Source of the DNA: Giardia muris
Taxonomy: Eukaryota > Fornicata > Diplomonadida > Hexamitidae
Length of the DNA stretch: 64,000 nucleotides
Direction: 5' to 3'
Assembly (NCBI GenBank): GCA_006247105.1
Contig: CM016927.1
Coordinates: 1,054,001-1,118,000, forward strand
The notes below the pieces were generated by a model. That model saw nothing but the letters and a program-made list of their open reading frames with translations. It was not told where the DNA came from and ran no database searches. This document shows, piece after piece, positions 43,401 through 51,186 of this stretch (position 1 is its first letter; each line of letters starts with the position of its first letter). Both the position numbers and the translations under genes were made by a program.

Positions 43401-43898
43401 CGCGGGGAGAGGGGAGAGCCCTTCAGGGACGAGGAGGTGTGGAGATGCCTTCGGGAGATGGCGAGCGGTCTTGCCTACCTCCACGAGAAGAGACTTGTCC
43501 ACAGGGACCTGAAGCCGGGGAACATCTTCCTTGCTCCAAATGGAAGGCTCGTCCTCGCAGACTTCGGACTCGTTCGAGATGCCGCCAGGTCTCGCCGGAT
43601 GAGTACGGTCGCAGGGACGGAGCTCTACATGGCCCCTGAGCTCTATGATCCGGAGCCGCAGTACTCCTTCCCGGTCGACGTCTGGGCCCTGGGAGTGATG
43701 GGATATGAGATGTGCACTGGGAGGCTTCCCTTCTCCAATGTGTTTGCTATCTCTGAGGAAGAGCCCCCAGTCATCGAGGGAAGGGGTGAGCTTGCTCCCC
43801 TCATCTCCCGGATGCTCTCAAAGAATCCCAAAGATCGTCCGACAGCACAAGCTGTTCTAGAAGAGGCAGAGAGGCACGTGACCCAGAAGAGTGGTTGA
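40416..43898 (+). CDS. Ankyrin/coiled-coil protein with C-terminal protein kinase domain (NEK-like)
   Basis: A 1160-aa multidomain protein. Order: ankyrin repeats about 1-140 (GRTALMMAV, GLTALMHAA, GTTALMMAA), second ankyrin block 240-335, polar linker, coiled coil 500-770, third ankyrin block 775-890 (GMTALMHAASRG, GWTALMHAVGGG), kinase domain 905-1155. The kinase has every catalytic element: GRGAFGTIF, CALKVV, HRDLKPGNIFL, ADFGLVRD, GTELYMAPE and DVWALGVMGYEM. HRDLKPGNIFL is typical of NEK kinases. Giardia NEK expansions usually have an N-terminal kinase followed by ankyrins, and many are catalytically dead; here the order is reversed and the site intact. The DNA of the last third is far richer in G and C than the first two thirds. 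It begins 14 bp after SDA1. Confidence 0.88.
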   Translation: MGDLLEAVQSKDLGMVRRSLRDVGKTDDLGRTALMMAVLSHFQDAIPILLPFEARMSDKNGLTALMHAARQGNVPFVKELLCEAGMVTAEDYDQLPKGTTALMMAARGGLNMIVEQLLPYECGLKDSKGHDALWYAVNCPRLENDQWLPRDYSAVIELLGGSTGMEPTSRQDPPPVSPNVQSMLEALTPAKVGDQQQAWNKESPSKETIATRVPNSTAHELCGNRQKRGQEYCMEAKNASERRPTRTRLMIAAYHGRVDDVEKYLKQAGRQDYRHLTALMYAIIAGHTECVRLLAPLEAHIQMPDGWTAFDEARRQNNEELVRILAKYDVGNTGLLDTSERSSHATSVSSQPPQVQQSGSHYLQDEASPSRPLKGPHATPVDRGQRYARYNPLTSEESSDNSLYQQNPMAVTTSPYPKKNGDRMDISPNGRVKWEGRTQAPHAETDMGSANYHDRSETRKGRMDQAKEDLSPHICPEGEKQRNKARIDQFSAGVRPHQELSSSFKSTRTEAERNHLRANQEINLLKQQLQKANEETKKYREMYETLNWRAREAEKSLAEAREENTSLKVQLTEMQNTTLKQDNKIFHLRTENTSLQEQPSSSKKAQGEAEERLSQMNQEISSFKAQLTKTNEENDVLHKQFEDRERQDKAQIDQLTAEVSSLKQQLDNAIDESKRHAKMNEDLQKASDQNRALINALTTEKAALQEQLAKTTEDLKRALADQKTQNLALEKEVAQLRTESHDMKDLRRRLEEVEEEKKVLLQNLAAVGGRLPPAREDSSLISSATWGDLNTLRRHLNQAGQKDSSGMTALMHAASRGQTEVVRLLRPLEARLQDGRGWTALMHAVGGGHEECVGLLLLERDLKDGEGRTAEDVANGLPDGERRRITPLLRKKVQLPDLPDELSSFQLTGKIGRGAFGTIFSAWSEEHGNCALKVVEYEEMERTIVDSLRREMGTIPSLEHSHVLRYHRVHDDPDNGTAYLVMDWCSGMLLDEVRGRGERGEPFRDEEVWRCLREMASGLAYLHEKRLVHRDLKPGNIFLAPNGRLVLADFGLVRDAARSRRMSTVAGTELYMAPELYDPEPQYSFPVDVWALGVMGYEMCTGRLPFSNVFAISEEEPPVIEGRGELAPLISRMLSKNPKDRPTAQAVLEEAERHVTQKSG

Positions 43899-43973
43899 TC
43901 CGAGTCCTGGATGACGACCCAAAAGCCTCAATGGATCAGGCGGTCCTGCCCATCAGTCCGGAAGGCGAGGACA

Positions 43974-43980
43974 AGTGAAG
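43974..43980 (+). terminator. Putative poly(A) signal AGTGAAG
   Basis: Lies 75 bp after the stop of the ankyrin-kinase gene and matches AGTRAA. It also lies only 29 bp before the truncated ankyrin ORF, so that ORF has no room for a normal A/T initiator. Confidence 0.4.
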
Positions 43981-44008
43981 CTGGAGGCCTTCCTCCTTGA
44001 CTGTCTCC

Positions 44009-44809
44009 ATGAGAGGGGCGAAGGACCCTCGACATCGCACTCCTCACCCACGTCTAGATGAATATGGCTGGACTGCATTAATGCTTGCTGCCTTCAATGG
44101 CAAGACAGACTGTGCCCGACTCCTCCTCTCTGAAGCGGGGAAGCAGACAACGAAGGAATATAACGACTTTCCCCCCGGAACGACCGCACTCATGATGGCA
44201 GCTCACCGAAACCGCCCCGAAGTCGTCAAACTCCTCCTTCCCTATGAGCAGGGACTGAAGGACTCCAAAGGTCATACAGCTCAATGGCATGCGAACAATG
44301 GGGTATCGTGGGGAGGAGACTTCACCCAGGTCCGCAAGCTCCTTGAGAACGAAGGGACAACTCGCCTCCCTCCTCCATCGAACCCTGCTGAGCTGCTTAA
44401 GCTTCGAAAGAATTTCAACGAGCTCACCACTGAGAACGAATCTCTCAAGAAAGACCTCGCATCCTCCAAGAATGCACACAATAAGACGGAGAGGAAGCTG
44501 TCCCAGATGGAAAAGGACCTCGAGGAACTGAAAGCAGTCAATACGAGCTTACGGGCCGGCATCGATGAAAGAGACGAACACATTCGGATATTGGAAGAAG
44601 CCCTGGTAGAAAGCGAGCAGCTACAACAGCGGCTCGCCAGTACTGAGGAAGATCGTAGACTCGCCCGCAATGAGGCCAGCGAGGCCCGTGCACTTGCTGA
44701 GCAGCTCCAGAAGCAAGTTGAGGAAGGGAAGAATGAGCAGAAGAAGAATGCTGCTCTTATCGACAGTCCCAATACCAGCGTATCCTCTTCTGAACAGCAG
44801 CCCTCATAG
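44009..44809 (+). pseudogene. Truncated ankyrin/coiled-coil gene, probable 21.1-family remnant (266 codons)
   Basis: The first ATG (44009) opens a protein that enters the ankyrin array in mid-course: GWTALMLAAFNG, LLLSEAGKQTT, GTTALMMAAHRN, LLPYEQGLKDSKGHTAQWHA, followed by a long coiled coil (KKDLASSKNAHNKTERKLSQM onwards) and a polar tail. The related genes at 10188 and 40416 have two or more further repeats before this point. No A/T tract precedes the ATG, unlike almost every intact gene here. The likeliest reading is a 5'-truncated duplicate. The 266 codons are free of stops, so it could still be expressed; a short functional protein is the alternative. Confidence 0.55.
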
Positions 44810-45067
44810 TTCGTTGACGGTTCCAAGTCTTCTCGGGATTACGATTTCGATGCTCACGAGGCTCCATGAATGACAATTCAACGACCACAATGGTATCGAC
44901 AACAATGGGCGTGGTGAGAATCGGCATGCTTCGGACGATGAGTCTTTATTCCAAATGAGCTCATACGATAGTGGACCCCACCAGAGCAATGGTCTTCGAT
45001 AAGCCCAACCCCGCCAGCATCTAGCCGAATAGCGTTCCACGAAGGATCCTGGTACGTGGTAAGTGGA

Positions 45068-45074
45068 GTTCACT
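45068..45074 (-). terminator. Putative poly(A) signal AGTGAAC over the stop codon
   Basis: Read on the minus strand, the last codon and TGA stop of alanine aminotransferase are embedded in cAGTGAACt, a full AGTRAAY match. Confidence 0.5.
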
Positions 45075-46518
45075 GGGATTCAGGCAGAGGGTCATACTTA
45101 TCCATCCACTCGCGATGGAAGGTCTCCCACTTCTTGAGGATATCATTGACCATGTCCTCGGGGGGAAGAATCGTCATGCGAAGGTGGTAGGAGCCCTCAC
45201 GCTGTCCGAACATGCAGCCGGGCAGGGTGAGGACGCCGACGGCATTAAGAAGGTCATTGCAATACATCTGATCCGGCTCCATCCCGGCGGTGCGCGCTGC
45301 CTCGAGCGCGGCCGCAGGCATGTCAATAGACGGGAAGACATACATGGCACCGACGGGCTTTCGGCAGGAGAGACGACGCCACTTGCCCATCTCTTCTGCA
45401 ATAACGCGGGCCTTCCGCTGGAGGGACGAGTATACCGTGTCATACTCCTGCCTGAAGCGCCTGTGGGAAGGCTCCAGAGGGCGTGGAGGATTCACCATCA
45501 CGTCGAGAGCGACCATCCCGTCGGTGTTTGTTGAGCCCAGAGAGACTATGTCAAGAAGACGACCAAAGACGGCCTCGTCGACATTCTCTACCTGCCAGTA
45601 CCCGCCTCGGCGCCCACACTCCCCATGGATGGACTTCGAGGCAGAATTGACTGAGATAAGCTCGAGCCCGACGCAATCACCGGAGGCTTCGAGAGTCTTC
45701 AACACTTTGCGGCAGGAAACAAAAGGAAGGCGCTCAGGCTCGTAGACGTTGAGCTGGTAAACCTCGTCGGCGATGACCAGCATGTTGTGAGTGTAGGCGT
45801 ACCTAAGAGCGGACTCGATGTTCTTCTCTGTGAGGACGGAGCCCGTGGGGTTATTTGGATTGATGACGACCAGGCAGCGCGGGGTGAGGCCAGCCTTCGT
45901 GCAAGCCTCCAGAGCCTCATCGAGAGCGGCGTCGGTCAGAGCCCAATCCTCGCTCTCATCAAGGTAGTACCTGACCTCTGTTCCTCCGAAGTAGGTGATG
46001 CTCGCGTTATATAAGGGGAAGCCTGGAGAGGGACACAGGATGGCATCCTCCTTACCACGAATGATGGCACGTAGGATGAGCATTAATGCCTCGGTCGCAC
46101 CGTTAGACATACAGACGCTGGAGACCGAGCAGGTGTACCCGTCGCGCTCAGAGATGAACGCCGCGACATCCTCGACGACGGCGGGGTTTCCGTACGTCTC
46201 TTGATAGCTTCCAGACGACTTCCCCGGGCAACCTTTAAGGATGTGCTGAGCACGCAACTCCACATCCTTCGGGAGGACATACTTCCCGATAAGCTCGGGG
46301 CAGGCGACGGCGGCGATCATCTGCCGAAGGTAGGAGATCGAGGGCTGGCCGACGGCCTGAGGATTCCCGAGGTTGCAGCGGACGAGCTGACTGAAGGGCG
46401 CCTCCTTCTTCCGGATCCTCTCCTCGACCGCGGAGACATCGAAGTTCACCATCTGGAAGTGGACGTCAGCGAGGCAGGGGTAGCAGCGCGACAGCGTCAG
46501 GACGTGCTCGTAAGGCAT
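45070..46518 (-). CDS. Alanine aminotransferase
   Basis: A 482-aa PLP-dependent class I/II aminotransferase of the alanine aminotransferase group. Seen are LGNPQAVGQPSISYLRQM, SGSYQETYGNPAVVEDVAAFI, CMSNGATEALMLIL, CLVVINPNNPTGSVL, ADEVYQLNVY and the PLP lysine in NSASKSIHGECGRRGGYW. The ECGxRGGY block is characteristic of alanine aminotransferase. The enzyme interconverts alanine and pyruvate with 2-oxoglutarate/glutamate. In Giardia alanine is a major end product of anaerobic energy metabolism, so the gene is metabolically central. AGTGAAC overlaps the stop. An A-tract (gggaaaaacgc) precedes the start. Confidence 0.93.
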   Translation of the reverse strand: MPYEHVLTLSRCYPCLADVHFQMVNFDVSAVEERIRKKEAPFSQLVRCNLGNPQAVGQPSISYLRQMIAAVACPELIGKYVLPKDVELRAQHILKGCPGKSSGSYQETYGNPAVVEDVAAFISERDGYTCSVSSVCMSNGATEALMLILRAIIRGKEDAILCPSPGFPLYNASITYFGGTEVRYYLDESEDWALTDAALDEALEACTKAGLTPRCLVVINPNNPTGSVLTEKNIESALRYAYTHNMLVIADEVYQLNVYEPERLPFVSCRKVLKTLEASGDCVGLELISVNSASKSIHGECGRRGGYWQVENVDEAVFGRLLDIVSLGSTNTDGMVALDVMVNPPRPLEPSHRRFRQEYDTVYSSLQRKARVIAEEMGKWRRLSCRKPVGAMYVFPSIDMPAAALEAARTAGMEPDQMYCNDLLNAVGVLTLPGCMFGQREGSYHLRMTILPPEDMVNDILKKWETFHREWMDKYDPLPESQ

Positions 46519-46623
46519 GCGTTTTTCCCGTCAGTTTCAAGGTGCTAGATTGTTGATCCTTCTTGACTGCACGTCCCTAGTTTATCCATGCACAAGGCCG
46601 TGGCCTTCTTACCGGTTCCACAG

Positions 46624-48498
46624 TTATGTTGGGAGCTCGCCCTTGAAGGTTTCCATCATGTTCTTCTGCTCGGTAGGATCAAGGGAAATCCCTACAATAG
46701 CTCGAAGTGCCTCTGTTGCATATGCGGAACCTACAAGCGAGAAGGAAAGGGCAAAGGAAAGGACCTTACTGGGAGGGGCATCGGTATCCAAGCTTGATGA
46801 AATAGGAGCTTCAAGATCCTCAATTGGGACGAATGGTAGAGGGGAAAGAGGAGTGGGAGGTGGGCAGATCGCTCGAAGGTGATCATTCAAATGTTCATGC
46901 ACTATCCAAGTTCCTTGCAGGTTTCGCATCCAGGCAAAGACGAGACGGATGTCTCCAGGAGGTGTGAACTCATGCATGCTTCGTTGATTCGAGAAGAGCA
47001 TATATCGTGCCGGAGATAGGCCATGTGCTCCAAGAACCCGCAGGTAAGCTTTTTGCGCATAGTCCCATGTTCCTCCTTGTATGGGGGGTGTAGTAAGTAA
47101 GGTTCTATGCGCAGTACCTAGAAGAGGTAATGCTAAGTCATTCAGTCCATACCTTCCGGCTAGAATATCATCTTCCGAGACAAACGCATACCTACCTGCT
47201 CCCGCCAGAACCATATCTCCAGGGCGAAGATGGCGACATTCTAACGTTCTTCGGCCTGTAGTGATGTCCTCACGCAATCCCGCCGAAACTGTTTCAAGTG
47301 CAACGTTGAACAGGTGGGACTGGAAGGCGTGCACGTACATGCTTCTGACCGTGTGCGGGACGACTCGCTGGATGGTTGAGAGTGGGTCCTTCCCAATTCC
47401 ACGCAACAGACCCAAAAGTATACGGGGCTTTGAGTCTTGCGACTGCAAGGCAGTAAATGCACTCCGAATACGTGCGTCATCTTCTGATGTGATAGTCTCA
47501 GCACCAGAGGAGACCTGCTCGAGAAGAGATGCAAGCAGACGATAAGTCTCATGCTCCCTAAGGCCGTTAGTTTCACACTCTCCACAAGCGATGAGCAGAA
47601 GGGCCTTCAGGTTCTTTCCACTCAGGATTGCCGCACCAACGTCGGCAGTGTTCACCGTGGTCGTTCCAAACCTTTGGGTTCCAAAGTAATTCAGGAAAGG
47701 TTCTCGTAGCATCTCCTTCGCGTTTTTCAGAAGCAGTTCTGCATGCTTCCAGTCTATATTCCGCAGGATGACCTCAAACTGATTCCCTTGGTTACTTCCT
47801 AACCTCAATGGCTCATCCGAGTACTCGAAGTCCCCGACAATCAGGGTTTCCGTCTTCGAGACCCAAGGCTTTATTGCCTCCACAAGGGCGTTCTGCCAGA
47901 CGCCCTTTACAGATACCCTCTGGGCCGTTACTCCACGCTTATCCTTGGTTCCAGAAAACCCGAAGTCTTCTCGTGAAGCTCGATTCCATGTGGGAAGCCG
48001 TGAGGCAAGAAGACCCACCGCCCGAATAGTATCGAAGCCGACTTTCAGAAGGGTGAAGTGCAAGTATCTCTTTGGTGGCCGAGGTACATGTCTTTTCCCA
48101 TAGAAGACCTGGATCGTCTTAGGATTCAACGTTTGGGAATGTAGAGTCGGGATCCCAAGGTTTCGAAGCTCATGGTGAACAGCAGTACGCTCCTCTTTAG
48201 TTTGTGGTGCTGGGAACTCCACAGGTTCGCTCCAATCCAATGCCTGGATGAAGTCCTGAAGGGCCGTTCGGGCGTCTGCTGAAAGATAATTTAGTGGACC
48301 GTCGAAGTTAAGGGACCTTTTCAAAGGAGGCTCATCCTTGTTATCAGTCAAAAGGGAGGACAACTCGGGCTCAGCGGCGGGCTGGGTGCTATGCAGGCCC
48401 ACGGGCTTCCCCGCCGCGTCGAGCTCCCAGACCGCGAAGTCGTGGTAGTACTGCTTGAAGATGCACGGGACCGCGGCTACGGGGCGCCATAGTGCCAT
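46624..48498 (-). CDS. PUS7: tRNA pseudouridine synthase PUS7 (TruD family)
   Basis: A 624-aa protein. The diagnostic TruD motif FGFSGTKDKRGVTAQRVSV carries the catalytic aspartate (about residue 200). It is followed by SDEPLRLGSNQGNQFEVILRN, a FLNYFGTQRFGTTT block and VRSMYVHAFQSHLFN, all conserved in PUS7. The family isomerises uridine to pseudouridine in tRNA, U2 snRNA and other RNAs. The length is close to yeast Pus7 (676). The start MALWRPVAAVPCIFKQYY (48498) is preferred to a frame beginning 39 bp earlier, which overlaps the divergent neighbour's start. It diverges from the ECTFxPxI gene across 24 bp. Confidence 0.92.
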   Translation of the reverse strand: MALWRPVAAVPCIFKQYYHDFAVWELDAAGKPVGLHSTQPAAEPELSSLLTDNKDEPPLKRSLNFDGPLNYLSADARTALQDFIQALDWSEPVEFPAPQTKEERTAVHHELRNLGIPTLHSQTLNPKTIQVFYGKRHVPRPPKRYLHFTLLKVGFDTIRAVGLLASRLPTWNRASREDFGFSGTKDKRGVTAQRVSVKGVWQNALVEAIKPWVSKTETLIVGDFEYSDEPLRLGSNQGNQFEVILRNIDWKHAELLLKNAKEMLREPFLNYFGTQRFGTTTVNTADVGAAILSGKNLKALLLIACGECETNGLREHETYRLLASLLEQVSSGAETITSEDDARIRSAFTALQSQDSKPRILLGLLRGIGKDPLSTIQRVVPHTVRSMYVHAFQSHLFNVALETVSAGLREDITTGRRTLECRHLRPGDMVLAGAGRYAFVSEDDILAGRYGLNDLALPLLGTAHRTLLTTPPIQGGTWDYAQKAYLRVLGAHGLSPARYMLFSNQRSMHEFTPPGDIRLVFAWMRNLQGTWIVHEHLNDHLRAICPPPTPLSPLPFVPIEDLEAPISSSLDTDAPPSKVLSFALSFSLVGSAYATEALRAIVGISLDPTEQKNMMETFKGELPT

Positions 48499-48522
48499 TT
48501 CGAAAAAACACCGTCTGTTAAG
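48499..48522. promoter_or_regulatory. 24-bp divergent spacer (PUS7 / repeat protein)
   Basis: Contains 'ttcgaaaaaaca' near the PUS7 start and 'tgttaag' abutting the plus-strand ATG. The A6 run is the likely core element. Confidence 0.45.
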
Positions 48523-50454
48523 ATGGATTTGAGTCATGTCCTGAATATTCAGGACTTCGATCTCGACGAAGTGGAGGAATCCATCCGGAAGTGCGAGGAG
48601 TTCCTCGCAAGAGAGGAATTCACTCTCGATTCGTTCCCAACCGCGGACCTTTCCCCCATGCCCGCGCAGCAGCTCTCCTCACCGTCACACACTGCTATTA
48701 CGAAATCCGACCCACCACCCGACCCTCCACGCCAGAGAGGTACGCCCGTCGTGAAGCATGTCCCGGCTGATCCTCCAACTACTTCCAAGAATGCCACAAA
48801 GACTCGTTCACGCCCTACCACCTCCCTTCAGTCAAAACCGCCTCCGAACCCAACCCCACGCCCGGCCTCGGCTCCAATGTCGTCAGAGCCCCCGAGCCAG
48901 AAGCAAAGGCCAGCAACATCGATCACGGGAGCTCGTGGAGAGGCCTATCGCCGAGAAAAAGAAGAACGCGAGATGGCCGAGTGCACCTTTAAGCCGCGGA
49001 TCAACAAGAGCTATCGGGTTTCTACCAGCTCTGAGGCGCCCGAGATCCGCCTTCAACAGGAAGGAGAGCGTCGACGAAAGGAGCTCGAGAAGCTCCGTAT
49101 CAATAAGGAGCGCGCCGAGATCGAGGAGTGCACATTCCAGCCCAGAATCTCGGCACGCTCGGCACAGCTAGCGTCGAAGCGTTGCATTCGCCCAATGTAT
49201 GACCGTGTCCGTGAGGCGGAGCGGGAGAAGAGACGGCGTCTCCAGGAAGTCGCCACGTTGGTCGAGGCGGCCACCCAGCCAACTCTGGATCCACGTAGTC
49301 GTGCACGTCGAGATAGCCTTGCACAGAAGTCTCTCCTTCGGAGTGGACTCGACCCGCGGGCCTCTCCCGCGGAGCGTCTCTATAGTCCTGGCCCACGCCG
49401 TCCCGCGGTTAGGGCGACGGTTGACGGCGGAGAGGCCATTGAATGTTCTTTTGCCCCACGTATCAACCCTGAAAGCACTGCGATCGCATCAAGGAATACT
49501 AGCTTGAACACTAGCTTCATTGAGAGGCAAAAGTACTATGCCGAGAAAAAGACACGCCACCTCCAGGAACTCGAGCGGTCCACGGTCGAAAACCTGACGT
49601 TTCACCCACAAGTACGCTCGAATAGCGCCGGAAGACGCGCATCATCCGCAGCCCCCTCCTCGCCAAGCGAGGGCGGAGCCCCCAAGGCCGCGTACGAGCG
49701 TCTTTACGAGCAGCAGATCGTCAAGAACCGGCATCTACGGAACTTGCAACAGGAGGCAGAGGATACTGAGTGCACCTTTGTCCCGGAAATCAACGATCAT
49801 TCCCGAGCCATCGGAAGGCGATCAACGCTTGGAGAGCTTTACGCAAATAGCTCCGTGCGCCATAAGCGTGAGTTACTGACGCGTGCTCTGGAGGAAGAGC
49901 GCTATAGGGAATGCACCTTCAAGCCGCAGGTCTGCCCTGGGAGTGCGAGGGGGCATTACAACATGAAGAACCCGGCCGAGCTTATCGCTCAGATAGAACT
50001 TGAGCGGAAGGAGAAGACTCTCAAGCTGAATATGCTTCGGAAGAAGCTGGAGTACAATGAGGTCCAGACCTGCTCCTTCAAGCCCGAAGTCAACCCCACA
50101 GTCCCGCCGACCATTTACAATGGGCCCTCAGTGCCTCCAGAGGCAGGAAAGGCGGCCGGGAGCGAGATACGGGGCCTGGAGAAGTTCATGGAGAAGCAGG
50201 AGCTAATTCGCCGTCGCAAGGACGAGCAGCGTCAACGGGAAGAGAAAGTGTTCGGTTATGGGACAAGTAGCACACCTCGTCCCCCATACACCGTTCCGGA
50301 ACCATTCAACTTGTCCCATAGCTCGGTCTCGACACCCCGCCAGGAACGCACGCCTGTCCGCCCCTCAGTCGATAGTGAGTGCACCTTCCGACCACGGACA
50401 TCGGAACGGCGAGTCAAGGACCTTGTGGCTCATATTCTGAACAACGACGAGTAG
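48523..50454 (+). CDS. ECTFxPxI-repeat coiled-coil protein (643 aa)
   Basis: The protein contains about eight spaced copies of a short motif with consensus E-C-[TS]-F-x-P-x-[IV]: ECTFKPRIN, ECTFQPRIS, ECSFAPRIN, ENLTFHPQV, ECTFVPEIN, ECTFKPQVC, TCSFKPEVN and ECTFRPRTS. They are separated by 50-90 residues of basic, Glu/Arg-rich helical sequence (RREKEEREM, KRELLTRALEEERYR). The first 130 residues are proline-rich and disordered. Similar motifs occur in large, poorly characterised coiled-coil proteins of other protists. Even spacing suggests an extended filament with a cysteine at each node. A cytoskeletal or axonemal role is inference. The gene ends 3 bp from the convergent gene. Confidence 0.8.
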   Translation: MDLSHVLNIQDFDLDEVEESIRKCEEFLAREEFTLDSFPTADLSPMPAQQLSSPSHTAITKSDPPPDPPRQRGTPVVKHVPADPPTTSKNATKTRSRPTTSLQSKPPPNPTPRPASAPMSSEPPSQKQRPATSITGARGEAYRREKEEREMAECTFKPRINKSYRVSTSSEAPEIRLQQEGERRRKELEKLRINKERAEIEECTFQPRISARSAQLASKRCIRPMYDRVREAEREKRRRLQEVATLVEAATQPTLDPRSRARRDSLAQKSLLRSGLDPRASPAERLYSPGPRRPAVRATVDGGEAIECSFAPRINPESTAIASRNTSLNTSFIERQKYYAEKKTRHLQELERSTVENLTFHPQVRSNSAGRRASSAAPSSPSEGGAPKAAYERLYEQQIVKNRHLRNLQQEAEDTECTFVPEINDHSRAIGRRSTLGELYANSSVRHKRELLTRALEEERYRECTFKPQVCPGSARGHYNMKNPAELIAQIELERKEKTLKLNMLRKKLEYNEVQTCSFKPEVNPTVPPTIYNGPSVPPEAGKAAGSEIRGLEKFMEKQELIRRRKDEQRQREEKVFGYGTSSTPRPPYTVPEPFNLSHSSVSTPRQERTPVRPSVDSECTFRPRTSERRVKDLVAHILNNDE

Positions 50455-50457
50455 GCC

Positions 50458-50823
50458 TTAGCGACCCATGGAGCGATTGATGTAGTCTCCGAATAGACGG
50501 GCCTCGTTTGGAAGTGAGGGGATAGCCGACCGCGCTTGAGACATTCCAACTCCAGGAGCCCGGGCCGTCTGCCTGTACTGGCTGAGTCGGGGACTCCCAC
50601 CGCCGGGGCCCATGCTGGGGACGGCGCCGACGGGCGTCTGGGGGAGGATCGCGGCGACGGCGGCTGGAGGCGCGGAGGGTGGAATTTGGAGCAGGGTGAT
50701 TATGTTGTCGATCTGTTCGTACAGCCTCGCCTGGCTGAGGAGGTAGCGGCCGTAATCCGAGCCCGCGAGGTGCTGACGACAATTGACCGAGGCGTGCTGG
50801 ATCGTCTGAAGGTAGTTGCTCAT
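50458..50823 (-). CDS. Hypothetical protein (121 aa)
   Basis: Begins MSNYLQTIQHASVNCRQHLA at 50823 (a longer frame enters the divergent gene). The first 55 residues are helical (GRYLLSQARLYEQIDNIITLL). The remainder is a Pro/Ala/Gly-rich linker and a short C-terminal helix (LPNEARLFGDYINRSMGR). No family is recognised. The divergent arrangement with Pcc1 leaves 8 bp between start codons. Confidence 0.65.
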   Translation of the reverse strand: MSNYLQTIQHASVNCRQHLAGSDYGRYLLSQARLYEQIDNIITLLQIPPSAPPAAVAAILPQTPVGAVPSMGPGGGSPRLSQYRQTARAPGVGMSQARSAIPSLPNEARLFGDYINRSMGR

Positions 50824-50831
50824 TTTCCAAT
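50824..50831. promoter_or_regulatory. 8-bp divergent spacer (hypothetical / Pcc1)
   Basis: The sequence between the opposite start codons is 'tttccaat', all that separates the two genes. It is A/T-rich but too short for two independent promoters. Confidence 0.45.
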
Positions 50832-51107
50832 ATGAGATCTGAAACGCACCCACTTCAGTCCTGCAGCGGGTCTGCCGAGTTCCACCTGGATACGCCGAAG
50901 CACGCCCAGATTGTTGCTGAGGCGCTCCGCGGGGGCCTCTTCGCCGATGACACGAGCACCCTCTCGGTCGTGGCGAAGGACTGCACTGTCATAGCCGTCT
51001 TCACGGCCACTCGCGTGACCACGCTTCGGCGGATGCACACGTCCTGCTGCGAGGCGGTCGAGCTTGTCCTCGAGACCATCGAGGCCTTCGATGAGCCATG
51101 TCCATGA
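50832..51107 (+). CDS. PCC1: KEOPS complex subunit Pcc1
   Basis: A 91-aa protein of the Pcc1/LAGE3 family. The pattern FHLDTPKHAQIVAEALRGG (strand and helix), then VIAVFTATRVTTLRRMHTSCCEAVELVLETIEAF, matches the family, in which FxAxxxRxLRxxxxxxxxxxxLxxxTxExF is conserved. Pcc1 dimers scaffold the KEOPS complex, with Kae1/Bud32, that makes the N6-threonylcarbamoyl modification at tRNA position 37. The length is typical. The next gene is threonyl-tRNA synthetase, a chance but thematically related neighbour. Confidence 0.85.
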   Translation: MRSETHPLQSCSGSAEFHLDTPKHAQIVAEALRGGLFADDTSTLSVVAKDCTVIAVFTATRVTTLRRMHTSCCEAVELVLETIEAFDEPCP

Positions 51108-51186
51108 CTGCTACAGGGGTGAACGCCCTTGCTTGTCCACTGGCCGTTCACCCTTCACATCCCGTATGCCCGGGATGGTTGAGTAA

